This document shows positions 9,741-17,851 of a stretch of 54,103 nt of DNA, piece after piece. Each line of letters begins with the position of its first letter. Position 1 is the first letter of the stretch. A program made the position numbers and the translations under genes. The notes under the pieces are model-generated. The model saw only the letters and a list, made by a program, of their open reading frames with translations. It was not told the origin of the DNA and did not search any database. Source of the stretch: a bacterium ADurb.Bin212 (GTDB lineage: Bacteria; Patescibacteriota; UBA1384; XYA2-FULL-43-10); contig MWCM01000008.1 of assembly GCA_002070055.1 (NCBI GenBank), forward strand, positions 1 through 54,103, in the 5' to 3' direction.

Positions 9741-9816
9741 TGGAGCCGTTGGGCGGACTTGAACCGCCGACTTGCTCCTTACCATGGAGCTACTCTACCA
9801 ACTGAGTTACAACGGC
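9741..9816 (-). tRNA. tRNA-Thr (GGT)
   Basis: Minus strand. Acceptor GCCGTTG pairs with CAACGGC, the discriminator is T and CCA is encoded. The anticodon stem GCTCC/GGAGC holds the loop ATGGTAA with anticodon GGT. The T arm GGCGGTTCAAGTCCGCC is intact. Confidence 0.95.
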
Positions 9817-9828
9817 AAAGCCTGACTA

Positions 9829-9915
9829 TGGTGCTGAGGGCAGGATTCGAACCTGCGAAGGCACAAGGCCGACAGATTTACAGTCTGTTGCGTTTGACCG
9901 CTTCGCTACCTCAGC
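9829..9915 (-). tRNA. tRNA-Tyr (GTA)
   Basis: Minus strand, 87 nt, class II with a long variable arm. Acceptor GCTGAGG pairs with CCTCAGC, discriminator A, encoded CCA. The anticodon stem ACAGA/TCTGT holds CTGTAAA with anticodon GTA. The extra arm (CGGCCTTGTGCCTTCG region) separates this from the class I tRNAs on either side. Confidence 0.95.
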
Positions 9916-9962
9916 ACATAAATTCAAGTTTTTTGATTTTTAATTATTATTTTTTGGTTTTT

Positions 9963-10037
9963 TGGAGCCACCTGAGGGACTCGAACCCACAACCTACTGT
10001 TTACAAAACAGTTGCTCTACCATTGAGCTAAGGTGGC
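9963..10037 (-). tRNA. tRNA-Thr (TGT)
   Basis: Minus strand. Acceptor GCCACCT pairs with AGGTGGC, discriminator T, encoded CCA. The anticodon stem ACTGT/ACAGT holds TTTGTAA with anticodon TGT. It is first in the Thr-Tyr-Thr-rpmG-Trp cluster. Confidence 0.95.
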
Positions 10038-10122
10038 AATACAACAAAGAATCATCTGGTTGTGAAGTCCAAAATATCCCCAAAAACATTAATACTATAT
10101 ATTAAAACACCCAATTAATCAA

Positions 10123-10875
10123 TTACTTGGACCTAAAAACATGGGAATGGCTCATCTGTTTCTCTTCAGCAATTGACGCCAACCTTCTATATTCTCTGTT
10201 ATCAATGTCTAGACCAGATGCTCTTTTAAATGCTTTTGCAGACTTGGCGTATTGTCGCACCTCCAAATATGCTTGACCCAATAAGCCGTACCAGCTTGCC
10301 ACATTTCTGTCTAACATAACTGCTTTTAGTAAGTTGTCAATGGCTTCGCTATATTTCTCCTTAACCAAATATAACTCACCCAACACCGCATAAGACATTG
10401 CATTGCTTGCGCTACATTTTAATGCTGTTTCTGCAGCGGTTTTGGCATTTTCGAGCTCTCCCCTTTTTAACGCAACGTACGCGATAAAGGCGTATGCCAT
10501 ATCACAATGTTTATCTTGAGAAATGGCTTCTATGGCCTTTTCCTCTGCTGCGGCGTAATCGTTAGAATTGATAGCTTCATTAATTTCAAATAGCAACTTG
10601 GCTAACGCCGGGTCTTCCGCGTCGTAGTTCTCTTTGGCGGCTTCTATGTCTTTTGGGGAAACAATATTTTCTTGATCTGCAACAATTGCTTCAATAATTT
10701 GACTCTCCTCGACATGTTTTTTTCGAGCAAAGACTCGCTTAAAAGAGGGCATAATATACCTCTTCGCTTGTCTCTTTTTACTAAAAAGTTTAGCCCCGGA
10801 GCCACCAGACGGGTATTTACGAATCAATAATACTGCTATGGCGCCAATACATATTACTATTAGCCACTCAATCAA
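10123..10875 (-). CDS. Membrane-anchored TPR-repeat protein
   Basis: 250 aa. An N-terminal membrane helix (residues 4-18) and a basic stretch (SKKRQAKRYIMPSFKRVFARKK) are followed by a helical region. From about residue 90 there are at least four tetratricopeptide repeats (ALAKLLFEINEAINSNDYAAAEEKAIEA, AYAFIAYVALKRGELENAKTAAETAL, AYAVLGELYLVKEKYSEAIDNLLKAV, YGLLGQAYLEVRQYAKSAKAFKRA regions). TPR arrays are protein-binding scaffolds. The start overlaps the end of ricT by 4 nt, so the two are translationally coupled and follow holB in one unit. The partner is unknown. Confidence 0.85.
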   Translation of the reverse strand: MIEWLIVICIGAIAVLLIRKYPSGGSGAKLFSKKRQAKRYIMPSFKRVFARKKHVEESQIIEAIVADQENIVSPKDIEAAKENYDAEDPALAKLLFEINEAINSNDYAAAEEKAIEAISQDKHCDMAYAFIAYVALKRGELENAKTAAETALKCSASNAMSYAVLGELYLVKEKYSEAIDNLLKAVMLDRNVASWYGLLGQAYLEVRQYAKSAKAFKRASGLDIDNREYRRLASIAEEKQMSHSHVFRSK

Positions 10876-11684
10876 AATACCTCCACTATGTTACCGCTTT
10901 CAAATAGTCTAACATTATAGCTATTTTTTAAAGCATTATGCCCTATTACCTTGCCTTTTCCTTCCTTAGTTTTCACCTCTGAACCAATTTCCGGCAACTT
11001 TTTTTTGGCCTCTTGATAGGTCTCTAACTCGAATTTTAGACAACACATCAACTTCCCGCAAGCCCCAGTAACCCGATTCGACCCCATTTGGGCCAGGTTC
11101 TGATCAACAGCCATATCTAAAGTCACGCTCTCAAGGTTGCCTTTCAAAAACCTCTTGCAACATAAATGTTGGCCACACCTGCCAACCCCGCCGAGATATC
11201 TTGCCTCGTCTCGCGCGCCGACCTGTTGTAACCGAATAACTTTTTTAAAGGTATGAGCAAGATCAGAAACCAAAATTCGAAAATCGACTCTGCTCGGGGC
11301 TGTGAAATAAAAAGCGATCTTTTTTTCGTCAAAAGATAAATCCGCATCCAATAGTTGCATCGGCAATTTATACTTCTCAATTTTTTTTCTACATTCTTCT
11401 AAATATTTTTTGGATTCCTCTTTTAATTTTTGAAGATGCTCTTGGTCTTTTTCATTAAGCTTTCTGACGAATTGATATTCTTCCTGAGTATTTTGCTCCC
11501 CGTCACTCGGCTCGCGATCCACAACAGCTTCTCCTGAGTTGGGCTTACAAGGTAAAACACAACCAACTTCCGCCCCACCTTTCGATTCAACCAAAACCTC
11601 TTCGCCGGCGTTGAGCTGATGATTATGCATTTCAACAAAACATAGTTTATTATCCGTTTTTAGACGTACAGCAATTTTAGACAT
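10872..11684 (-). CDS. ricT: PSP1-domain protein RicT/YaaT
   Basis: 270 aa. The N-terminal half has a central helical insert (LNEKDQEHLQKLKEESKKYLEECRKK). The PSP1 core carries the family's conserved cysteines: ARYLGGVGRCGQHLCCKRFL and GACGKLMCCLKFE. A KOW-like C terminus (GSEVKTKEGKGKVIGHN) closes the protein. In Bacillus RicT works with RicA and RicF in an Fe-S complex that supports RNase Y-dependent mRNA maturation. Following holB is the standard order (holB-yaaT) and supports the call. It overlaps holB by 8 nt. No ricA or ricF is visible here. Confidence 0.9.
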   Translation of the reverse strand: MSKIAVRLKTDNKLCFVEMHNHQLNAGEEVLVESKGGAEVGCVLPCKPNSGEAVVDREPSDGEQNTQEEYQFVRKLNEKDQEHLQKLKEESKKYLEECRKKIEKYKLPMQLLDADLSFDEKKIAFYFTAPSRVDFRILVSDLAHTFKKVIRLQQVGARDEARYLGGVGRCGQHLCCKRFLKGNLESVTLDMAVDQNLAQMGSNRVTGACGKLMCCLKFELETYQEAKKKLPEIGSEVKTKEGKGKVIGHNALKNSYNVRLFESGNIVEVF

Positions 11685-12363
11685 TGTATTTAAACTTTAA
11701 GATTAATGATTCTATTATCAGCCTGTCGCTAACATTGTTATTTAATTCCTGTTTTATTTTTATGACTTCTTTAATGCGCTTAACATTAGTTGCCCGTTGC
11801 GAACCCGATGTTTGGCTAATTAGATACTTTTCTATGCCATTCAAGAACTCCGACGTCTGTTGGCTATTCGATATTTTTTCGGCAAGTGCCGAAATCTGCC
11901 AAAATGGACTATTAATTATGCTTCCGTAATCATATATTGAACCGGAATCTCTATTATGTTTTAAGCTAATAACACTACATCTTGAGATAATTGTTGGTAA
12001 AAGTTTTGCGTTACGAGAAGTCAGAATAATTATGGCATACAGAGGTGGTTCTTCCAGCATTTTTAACAGAGCATTAGATGCCTCTTTATTCATCAATTCA
12101 GCCCGCTCAATGATTAAAGCTTTGATCTGACTGTTTGGCGTTAAACCGATGAAGTGTTGTGCCTCTTTTATTTGTTTGATACTAATTATATTCTCTTTGC
12201 CACTGGAGTCCTCGGGCAAAATTCTTAGCGTATCAAAACTATACACTGCCAAATCAGAGATAATATCCGCCACTTTTTTTTGGGTTTCCATCGCGTCCCC
12301 AATCAACAAAACCGATGATGGAACTTTATACATCTTGGAGTTGTTGTTTTTGAGTTTCTCCAT
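11677..12363 (-). CDS. holB: DNA polymerase III delta' subunit-like clamp-loader protein
   Basis: 228 aa, shorter than the usual 300 or more. It has the AAA+ clamp-loader hallmarks SNALLKMLEEPP (about residues 97-108) and the SRC sensor (TIISRC, about 127-132) and the early phrase VLLIGDAMETQKKV where a P-loop would be. The P-loop is degenerate (no GKT), as expected for delta', which does not hydrolyse ATP. It also lacks the zinc-finger cysteines found in many homologues. Its position directly before ricT agrees with holB. Function: clamp-loader subunit that loads the beta clamp at replication forks. Confidence 0.85.
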   Translation of the reverse strand: MEKLKNNNSKMYKVPSSVLLIGDAMETQKKVADIISDLAVYSFDTLRILPEDSSGKENIISIKQIKEAQHFIGLTPNSQIKALIIERAELMNKEASNALLKMLEEPPLYAIIILTSRNAKLLPTIISRCSVISLKHNRDSGSIYDYGSIINSPFWQISALAEKISNSQQTSEFLNGIEKYLISQTSGSQRATNVKRIKEVIKIKQELNNNVSDRLIIESLILKFKYNV

Positions 12364-12459
12364 GGCAATATTAATCTAACAAAAGAAGCAGCCTATTACA
12401 ATGGCAATTATTGCTGATTGCTGATAGAATATTACTTGTTATACCAAAGAGGAGAATTT

Positions 12460-12801
12460 ATGGGAAAATCCAAAATCAAAGAGTCGCAGTTAGAGGACAA
12501 ATTGTTAATGTGCAAAGACTGCGGAGAAAAATATGTTTGGACTGCCGGTGAGCAGAAATTCTTTTTGGACAAAGGGTTGCAGAATATACCAAAAAGATGC
12601 AAGGTCTGCACCGCAAAATACAAAGATAAACTGCGCGAAAAACATCCTCTGTTTTGGGTTAAGTGTAAATCTTGCAAGAAAAAAGCCGAGGTTCCCTTTG
12701 AGCCAAAATCTGATGATGTTTACTGCGAAGAGTGTTTTAACAAAAAAATCGCCCAAAGAAATGAAGCGATTCTTAAGCTTGGTGAAAACATCCCGGAGTA
12801 G
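12460..12801 (+). CDS. Small zinc-ribbon protein
   Basis: 113 aa from the ATG at 12460, which sits behind AGAGGAG; the longer frame from 12418 is unlikely. It contains CKDCGEKYVWTAGEQKFF followed by CKVC, and a second pair of CxxC motifs (CKSCKKKAEVPF, CEEC). This is the pattern of the probable zinc-ribbon family (Pfam zf-trcl), whose biochemical role is unknown. It is convergent with rpmB, 1 nt apart (the stops nearly touch), and divergent from holB. It is probably a nucleic-acid or protein binding module; nothing more can be said. Confidence 0.8.
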   Translation: MGKSKIKESQLEDKLLMCKDCGEKYVWTAGEQKFFLDKGLQNIPKRCKVCTAKYKDKLREKHPLFWVKCKSCKKKAEVPFEPKSDDVYCEECFNKKIAQRNEAILKLGENIPE

Positions 12802-12975
12802 CTAGGCTGCTTCTGTTTCGGCCACCCTTCTGATGGAGCGTAAACATTTAGTACACAAAACAATACCGTTAACTTTTTGCAAATTCGGTTTAAATTTTCT
12901 TTTTGTATGAACTTGTGAATGTGATACGTTGCTACCACTTACAGCTTTTTTGTCACATATTGCGCATCTTGCCAT
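12802..12975 (-). CDS. rpmB: 50S ribosomal protein L28
   Basis: 57 aa, ATG at 12975 behind AAGGAGA. It reads [20 protein letters not shown], then [13 protein letters not shown] and [14 protein letters not shown], which is characteristic of L28. The CAIC and CTKC pairs mark the zinc-binding variant. It is an essential-type structural protein of the large subunit. It stands alone here, without the usual rpmG neighbour. Confidence 0.95.
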   Translation of the reverse strand: MARCAICDKKAVSGSNVSHSQVHTKRKFKPNLQKVNGIVLCTKCLRSIRRVAETEAA

Positions 12976-13061
12976 TTTTTATCTCCTTATTTCGAGTCGA
13001 TTTGAAGTATTTGAAAATACGCCTAACATGGTATCATATAACTAATAATTAATCAATTGTT

Positions 13062-13715
13062 TTGAGTATGTTAATAGCAAATTTAATTCAAAACCCATTA
13101 CTGCTTATCACTTTTATTATATCAATCTTATTAGCAATAACAGTTCACGAATTTGCACACGCCTATACTGCTTTAAAAGCGGGAGACCCAACTGCAAAGG
13201 TAATGGGAAGAGTAACATTAAATCCGATTGCCCATCTAGACCCAATGGGCACTATTTTTCTTTTCTTGGTTGGGTTTGGCTGGGGTAAACCAGTGCCCAC
13301 AAACCCGAGTAACTTTAGAAAAAAGAGTGATGAAATATTGATTGCACTCTCGGGAATAATCGCCAATCTAATTTTTGCAGCCGTTCTGGCAATACCCTTA
13401 AGAATTGCAAGTCTTAAAGGGATTACATTGGATTCAAACCTCTGGTTGAATATGTTAAGTATTGCCGTGGATATAAATATTGTGCTGGCAGCATTTAATA
13501 TTTTGCCGATATCTCCTTTAGACGGCTCACACGTAGTAGAATATTTTATGAGCGAAGAAAGTAAAATAAATTTCAGAACCTACGGTCCGTTTATCTTGTT
13601 GGGTATACTAATTATCGACCGAGCCAGCAATCTCTCAATATTATCTGGAATTATGGAGCCTATAATCAGAATTTTCTCAATAATTGTTAAAGGTACATTT
13701 TCTTTCTTCATCTAG
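13062..13715 (+). CDS. Site-2 protease family (M50) membrane metalloprotease
   Basis: 217 aa; an ATG at 13068 is an alternative start. The HEFAH zinc-binding motif (about residues 28-32) lies within the first hydrophobic region. The third ligand motif is NILPISPLDGSHV (about 148-160). Four to five membrane segments cover most of the protein, with no PDZ domain and a glycine-rich FLFLVGFGWGKPVP loop. This is the small SpoIVFB/Rip3-like 'YdjM/FtsH-independent' class of intramembrane protease often annotated simply as M50. It cleaves membrane-embedded substrates; the substrate here is unknown. It stands alone, divergent from rpmB. Confidence 0.88.
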   Translation: MSMLIANLIQNPLLLITFIISILLAITVHEFAHAYTALKAGDPTAKVMGRVTLNPIAHLDPMGTIFLFLVGFGWGKPVPTNPSNFRKKSDEILIALSGIIANLIFAAVLAIPLRIASLKGITLDSNLWLNMLSIAVDINIVLAAFNILPISPLDGSHVVEYFMSEESKINFRTYGPFILLGILIIDRASNLSILSGIMEPIIRIFSIIVKGTFSFFI

Positions 13716-13738
13716 CAAACAGCGAAATAATCAGCTAA

Positions 13739-13744
13739 TATAAT
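13739..13744 (+). promoter_or_regulatory. -10 box of candidate ncRNA
   Basis: A perfect TATAAT ends 3 nt before the first base of the terminal helix of the structured RNA, placing the start of transcription at or within the first bases of the helix. The expected -35 position reads CAAACA, a weak match. Confidence 0.5.
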
Positions 13745-13747
13745 ATT

Positions 13748-13936
13748 GTTCTGTCTGCGCCCTATAAATTGGCTAACATCATATTTTTTGGGACTTATGC
13801 ACATCTTATGTAGTGATATATATTATGGGAGCATAAGCGAGTTTTGCTCGATCCAATATTTTTGTCGCCCGAGGGAGACAAGTGCGGACGCCCACTTGGT
13901 TATTTAAGACCAATTTTATAGCAAGCCAGACAGAAC
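13748..13936 (+). ncRNA. Unclassified structured RNA (about 190 nt)
   Basis: No reading frame of note. The first ten bases, GTTCTGTCTG (13748-13757), pair perfectly with CAGACAGAAC (13927-13936). Inside, CTATAAATTGG (13762-13772) can pair with the segment ending TTTTATAG (13910-13921) with one bulge. Further stems are CTTATGC/GCATAAG (13794-13800/13831-13837), CGAG/CTCG around 13838-13850, TTGTC/GACAA around 13862-13880, AAGTG/CACTT around 13880-13897 and TTGGT/ACCAA around 13897-13913 (an alternative to the second helix). A TATAAT box lies immediately upstream, and tRNA-Pro begins 25 nt downstream. The size suits 6S RNA but the branched fold does not obviously match; the conserved cores of SRP RNA, tmRNA and RNase P RNA are not seen. 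Confidence 0.6.
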
Positions 13937-13961
13937 ACTTTGTTGTCTTATTTATCTTTGT

Positions 13962-14037
13962 CAGGGTATGGCTTAGTTGGTAAAGCGCCGGGCTGGGGGT
14001 CCGGAGATCGTCGGTTCAAGTCCGACTACCCTGACCA
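13962..14037 (+). tRNA. tRNA-Pro (GGG)
   Basis: Acceptor CAGGGTA pairs with TACCCTG, with the C1-G72 pair typical of bacterial tRNA-Pro, discriminator A and encoded CCA. The anticodon stem CCGGG/TCCGG holds CTGGGGG, giving anticodon GGG. The T arm GTCGGTTCAAGTCCGAC is intact. Confidence 0.95.
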
Positions 14038-14128
14038 AAAATAAGCTGAGACAACACTGGTGCATATCAGTTTTTTGTTGATAATGTGATTTCGATGTTG
14101 GGTGAGCTTTTAAAATGTGAGGGAAGTA

Positions 14129-14557
14129 GTGGCTACAACCAAAATAATATCAACATTATTCGTAAAAGTTAGTTTATTGTTTATAACTATTGCTTTATTG
14201 TCATCATATTTATTATTGAATCGAGACGGAAACGTTCTAAACCAGACACAAGATGGGTTCGCCATCAGTCAAGCGTTATTTTATACAATAATGTCAATTC
14301 CCTCTTTTCTCGCATTTGTTATGCTGTTCTCACAATCAACATACAGATACGTTTATTCCTCTGCATTGATTGTCGGCATCTTAATCGAAACGTTTTTTTT
14401 CAGACTCTTCTTCTCCTCTTCTATTGTATTTTCTGGAGTCGATGCCGTTAACCTTGTATCCGCATTGTTTGTGTTGGGTGTAATATGCTATCTGTGTTTA
14501 CATAAATCGCCCACACTGCATCAAGGCAAGAATCGGCATGAACACAATCATATTTAA
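14129..14557 (+). CDS. Hypothetical four-helix membrane protein
   Basis: 142 aa from a GTG at 14129, chosen because GAGGGA stands 4 nt ahead of it; a GTG at 14117 is the longer alternative. Four hydrophobic segments are evident (roughly residues 10-28, 50-70, 78-98, 107-125), with a short histidine-rich tail (HQGKNRHEHNHI). I recognise no family. It lies 40 nt ahead of the phosphatase-like/propeller gene on the same strand and may be cotranscribed with it. Confidence 0.7.
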   Translation: MATTKIISTLFVKVSLLFITIALLSSYLLLNRDGNVLNQTQDGFAISQALFYTIMSIPSFLAFVMLFSQSTYRYVYSSALIVGILIETFFFRLFFSSSIVFSGVDAVNLVSALFVLGVICYLCLHKSPTLHQGKNRHEHNHI

Positions 14558-14596
14558 TTGTTATGTCATTATAGTTTTGATAAAATGTAGTTGCTT

Positions 14597-16741
14597 ATGC
14601 AAAATTTGCCGGTGATTAAAAAAGCATTTCTTGCAACTAAAAACGTTGCAGCAGATATGTTTCTGTTGACAGAGAGGCACGAGAAGGAATCTGGAGCCTC
14701 TTTTGTGTTTTTTATAATTGAGTGTAACAACGAAAAAAACGGAAAAAGAATTCACAAACAAATCAACTCGTTGTTAATTAAAGATTATTTATCCGCCCAA
14801 ATCTTTTCTCTGTCTCTGTTTGAGAATTCTCTTAATGATATTAATAAATACTTGCAAAGTGGCGATATTGTTGGAAGCAATGGTAATACTTTAAACATAT
14901 TCATAGGTCTATGCGACAACCAAACTCTGCATCTATCTATGATAGGCAACATAGAAGGATATTTATTCCGCAAAGGCAAAGTTAACTCCCTGACAGAAGG
15001 GCTAGGCAATAATCAGGAGATGCAATTCTCAAATATCACATCAGGAGAAATGAAGCAATCTGACACAATAATAATTGGAAACAGGAACTTCTTCGACCGC
15101 ATGTCTTTAGATCGCATAAGAAAAACCCTCGAACTGTTCTCACCTAGCCAAGCGATAAAAGATTTTTTCAAGATATTCAAGAAAAATAGATATCTGGATT
15201 GCAATGCAGTTGTAATTAGAGCCAGCAGCGCGCAAGAAGCCAGAGAAGAAGATGAATCTCCTGACATGATATACCTTGACGAGATCGAGGAAAGCAAAGT
15301 TATAAAAATATACAAAAAAGCCAAGCCAACCTTGGATAAGACCAAAAATATTTTTTTTGAATACCTATCAAAATTTTCGAAATTTCTCAGCGGTATTTTC
15401 TCTGCCTTGCAAAACAAATGGCAATCTGAATACAAGCAAAAGACGAAAGAGATTGTTAGTAAAACCTCCAGTAGCGCCAAGATTGGATTATCGAACATCA
15501 CAAGCAATATTGAGAACAATTATCGGAGTAAAAAGAGTGGCATAAAGGTCAAATCTTATAATAGTTCTGATTCACAATTTGGACAGAAAATTTCGTTTTT
15601 TTTCAGACAAGCAGTTTCTTTCTTTAAGAAAGCCGCAAAAAAAGAAAATCGGAAGTATCTTTACATCGCGATAATTATAATATTCGTGCTTATTTCGTAT
15701 ATAAAGATCTCGTCAAATGATAAAAATCGCGATGTAATTAAAAAACAGAACGACGCCGAGTTTGCAGTCGAAAAGGCGCAGGAACTTCTGAAAACCGCTA
15801 ACGAAGACATATCGCTTGGCAGGTCAAACGGGGTAAGCCAACTAAATGATGCTTTAAATTATGCTAAGAGCGCTCTCGAAATACCCTCGACCCAAGAGAA
15901 AGCAAAAAACATAATTGATCAAGTGCTAGTGAAGATGGATGAGATTACTCTCACCACCCGCATAAGGCAAACGGAACCGATTTTTTCATTTAAAAACAAA
16001 GCTAGTGTATCTGCGATTACCGGGTCAATTATCTACGGAATTACTGAAGATGGTAAAATTTACTTCTCTGACGCCCGAGAAAAAGACCCCCGCCTGATTA
16101 GTGCCGTAGATGCGGTCTATGGCAAACCGGTTTCAGCGGTTTTTTCAGAAACCTCTAATCTGCTTTATATATTAACTGACAAACCTTCAGTTTGGGCTTT
16201 TGATCCTCTATCTCAATCTGGCGCTGAAGTGCGCACCGAGGGATTCTCATGGGAAAACGGTAGCGCCATCTCGACTTATAGTAGCAATTTGTATATTCTC
16301 GACCCAATCCAAGGAAAGATTTGGAGGCACAACAAATCAGGAGACTCGTATAATAAGGGCGTCTCTTTTGCTGGTGCAAATAACGAAGAAGCAAAAAATG
16401 GTATATCCATGGCTATTGACGGCAGTATATTCATACTAAAAACTGAGGGAAAGATTGTTAAGTTCTCTCATGGAACCTCTGATTCATCATTTAACTTAAA
16501 AAATCCTCCTGATCCGCAAAATAGTATTAACGGATCGACTCAGATTTACGCAGACGCCGATTCACAAAACATCTTCCTGTTAGATCAAACCAATAATCGA
16601 GTCTTGAAATATGCCAAAGATGGCGAATTTATTCGCCAATACACAATAGATGATAAAAAAATATCTAGCTTTTTGGTTAATCCTCGAATACAGAAAATGT
16701 GGTTTGTTTGCGGTGAAGAGGTTTTTGAGCTAGACATTTAA
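14597..16741 (+). CDS. Membrane protein with degenerate PP2C-like N domain and C-terminal beta-propeller-like domain
   Basis: 714 aa from the ATG at 14597 (an upstream TTG at 14591 is possible; neither has a good ribosome binding site). The N-terminal 210 residues have the layout of a PPM/PP2C phosphatase: SGASFVFFIIEC, GNTLNIFIGLCDNQTLHLSMIGNIEGYLFRKGK, SDTIIIGNRNFFD. The metal-binding aspartates expected in the DGxGG and DN motifs are not evident, so it is probably non-catalytic. A basic/Ser linker and a membrane helix (about 351-368, YLYIAIIIIFVLISYIKI) follow, then a helical segment (380-450). The C-terminal region (465-714) has repeating beta-propeller-like strands (ISAVDAVYGKPVSAVFS, LYILTDKPSVWAFDP, NIFLLDQTNNRVLKYAKDGEFIRQY), NHL-like. 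The role is unknown; envelope signalling or scaffolding is a guess. Confidence 0.7.
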   Translation: MQNLPVIKKAFLATKNVAADMFLLTERHEKESGASFVFFIIECNNEKNGKRIHKQINSLLIKDYLSAQIFSLSLFENSLNDINKYLQSGDIVGSNGNTLNIFIGLCDNQTLHLSMIGNIEGYLFRKGKVNSLTEGLGNNQEMQFSNITSGEMKQSDTIIIGNRNFFDRMSLDRIRKTLELFSPSQAIKDFFKIFKKNRYLDCNAVVIRASSAQEAREEDESPDMIYLDEIEESKVIKIYKKAKPTLDKTKNIFFEYLSKFSKFLSGIFSALQNKWQSEYKQKTKEIVSKTSSSAKIGLSNITSNIENNYRSKKSGIKVKSYNSSDSQFGQKISFFFRQAVSFFKKAAKKENRKYLYIAIIIIFVLISYIKISSNDKNRDVIKKQNDAEFAVEKAQELLKTANEDISLGRSNGVSQLNDALNYAKSALEIPSTQEKAKNIIDQVLVKMDEITLTTRIRQTEPIFSFKNKASVSAITGSIIYGITEDGKIYFSDAREKDPRLISAVDAVYGKPVSAVFSETSNLLYILTDKPSVWAFDPLSQSGAEVRTEGFSWENGSAISTYSSNLYILDPIQGKIWRHNKSGDSYNKGVSFAGANNEEAKNGISMAIDGSIFILKTEGKIVKFSHGTSDSSFNLKNPPDPQNSINGSTQIYADADSQNIFLLDQTNNRVLKYAKDGEFIRQYTIDDKKISSFLVNPRIQKMWFVCGEEVFELDI

Positions 16742-16778
16742 TCGCTACAAATTCAGCCCGTCAACGCCGCCCCTGATA

Positions 16779-17060
16779 TTACTTAATTTGTGACTTTTGC
16801 CAAATCTGCTTAAACCAAGGTAGGGCCAGAGTTGATATCAAAAAACCAAGCGTTGGAACCACCGCATTAAGCCATGGACTTGGAACATTAATCGCCCACA
16901 TATAGATAGCAATCGGCAGATAAGTGAATATTGCTACAAACGTTCTTCTCAAATAACTAGTCTCCCACCCTTTGTCTGCCTCAACTTTTTTATTTCTCGC
17001 AAGGATCTGACTAACCTCTTCTTCAATTTTTTGAATTCTTTCTTCAAGAGTCTTGTCCAT
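16779..17060 (-). CDS. Small coiled-coil membrane protein
   Basis: 93 aa, ATG at 17060 behind a GGGG-containing leader. An N-terminal coiled coil (LEERIQKIEEEVSQILARNKKVE, residues 4-26) is followed by two membrane segments (about 38-58 and 63-82). It starts 13 nt after the DAHP synthase gene and is probably cotranscribed. No family recognised. Confidence 0.7.
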   Translation of the reverse strand: MDKTLEERIQKIEEEVSQILARNKKVEADKGWETSYLRRTFVAIFTYLPIAIYMWAINVPSPWLNAVVPTLGFLISTLALPWFKQIWQKSQIK

Positions 17061-17073
17061 AATTATCCCCTAA

Positions 17074-17781
17074 TTACAAATTGCTAATTATTGAATTGTA
17101 TTCATCTGGCTCTAACGCCTGATCCCCATCGCATTTTGCCGAAACGGGGCAACAGTGAGATTCAATCATGACACCATCAAACCCCGCGGAATGGATTGCC
17201 CTGACCATTGACGCAATAAGGTCTTTGCGACCTGTGGCGTGAGAAGGATCGACAAAAACCGGAAGTCCGTATTCAATTTTTGCCAACATAGCGCCTGCCA
17301 AATCTAAAGTAAATCTAGTCGAATCCTCAAAGGTCCTAATCCCCCGCTCGCAAAGAATTACCTTGGAACCACCAGCTGAAACATACTTTGAGGCCATAAT
17401 CCACTCCGAGACCTTGGCAGCCAACCCTCTTTTTAACACAACAGTTTTGCCAGTTTTACCAACTTCTTTGAGAAGCTCATAGTTATGCATATTGCGCGCT
17501 CCGACTTGCAGATAATCTGAATATTTATTCACCAAAGATACATGCCTTGTATCTAGAACCTCGGTGATGACCGGCTTTCCTATCTCCTTCCCGACGCGAT
17601 TCAATATTTTTATTCCCTCTTCGCCTAGGCCTTGAAAACTATTTGGATTAGTCCGCGGCTTAAAGGCGCCAGCCCTTAAAATATCGATGTTATCTTTTAT
17701 TGCCTTGGCAGCATGAATCATCTGCTCATAACTTTCAACAGCACAAGGACCGGATATTTTTGTGAATTTAGTCTTGTTCAT
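17074..17781 (-). CDS. aroF: 3-deoxy-7-phosphoheptulonate (DAHP) synthase, type I-beta
   Basis: 235 aa without the N-terminal regulatory domain. It catalyses condensation of phosphoenolpyruvate and erythrose 4-phosphate, the first step of the shikimate pathway. Core motifs of the DAHP/KDO8P synthase TIM barrel are SGPCAVES (about 10-17, metal-binding Cys), RAGAFKPRTNPNSFQGLG (36-53), QVGARNMHNYELL (92-104), LKRG, CERGIRTFE and DPSHATGRKDL. The last metal-binding segment reads IESHCCPVSAKCDGDQAL, where homologues usually have VHPxPxxALSDGxQSL. The family includes KDO8P synthase; the RTNPxSFQG and GxQAL wording favours DAHP synthase. No other shikimate gene is nearby. It is divergent from the glycosidase-like gene. 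Confidence 0.85.
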   Translation of the reverse strand: MNKTKFTKISGPCAVESYEQMIHAAKAIKDNIDILRAGAFKPRTNPNSFQGLGEEGIKILNRVGKEIGKPVITEVLDTRHVSLVNKYSDYLQVGARNMHNYELLKEVGKTGKTVVLKRGLAAKVSEWIMASKYVSAGGSKVILCERGIRTFEDSTRFTLDLAGAMLAKIEYGLPVFVDPSHATGRKDLIASMVRAIHSAGFDGVMIESHCCPVSAKCDGDQALEPDEYNSIISNL

Positions 17782-17851
17782 CTTCTTAATCTGTCCTAAA
17801 TATAATTATGTGATATGATAATTCTGTTTTTATAATCTAAGGATATAATAT

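Noticed and set aside
9759-10031. 90-codon plus-strand ORF
   Set aside because: It runs through three tRNA genes on the opposite strand.
15013-15519. 168-codon minus-strand ORF in the phosphatase-like gene
   Set aside because: A shadow of the long plus-strand reading frame, with no start signal.
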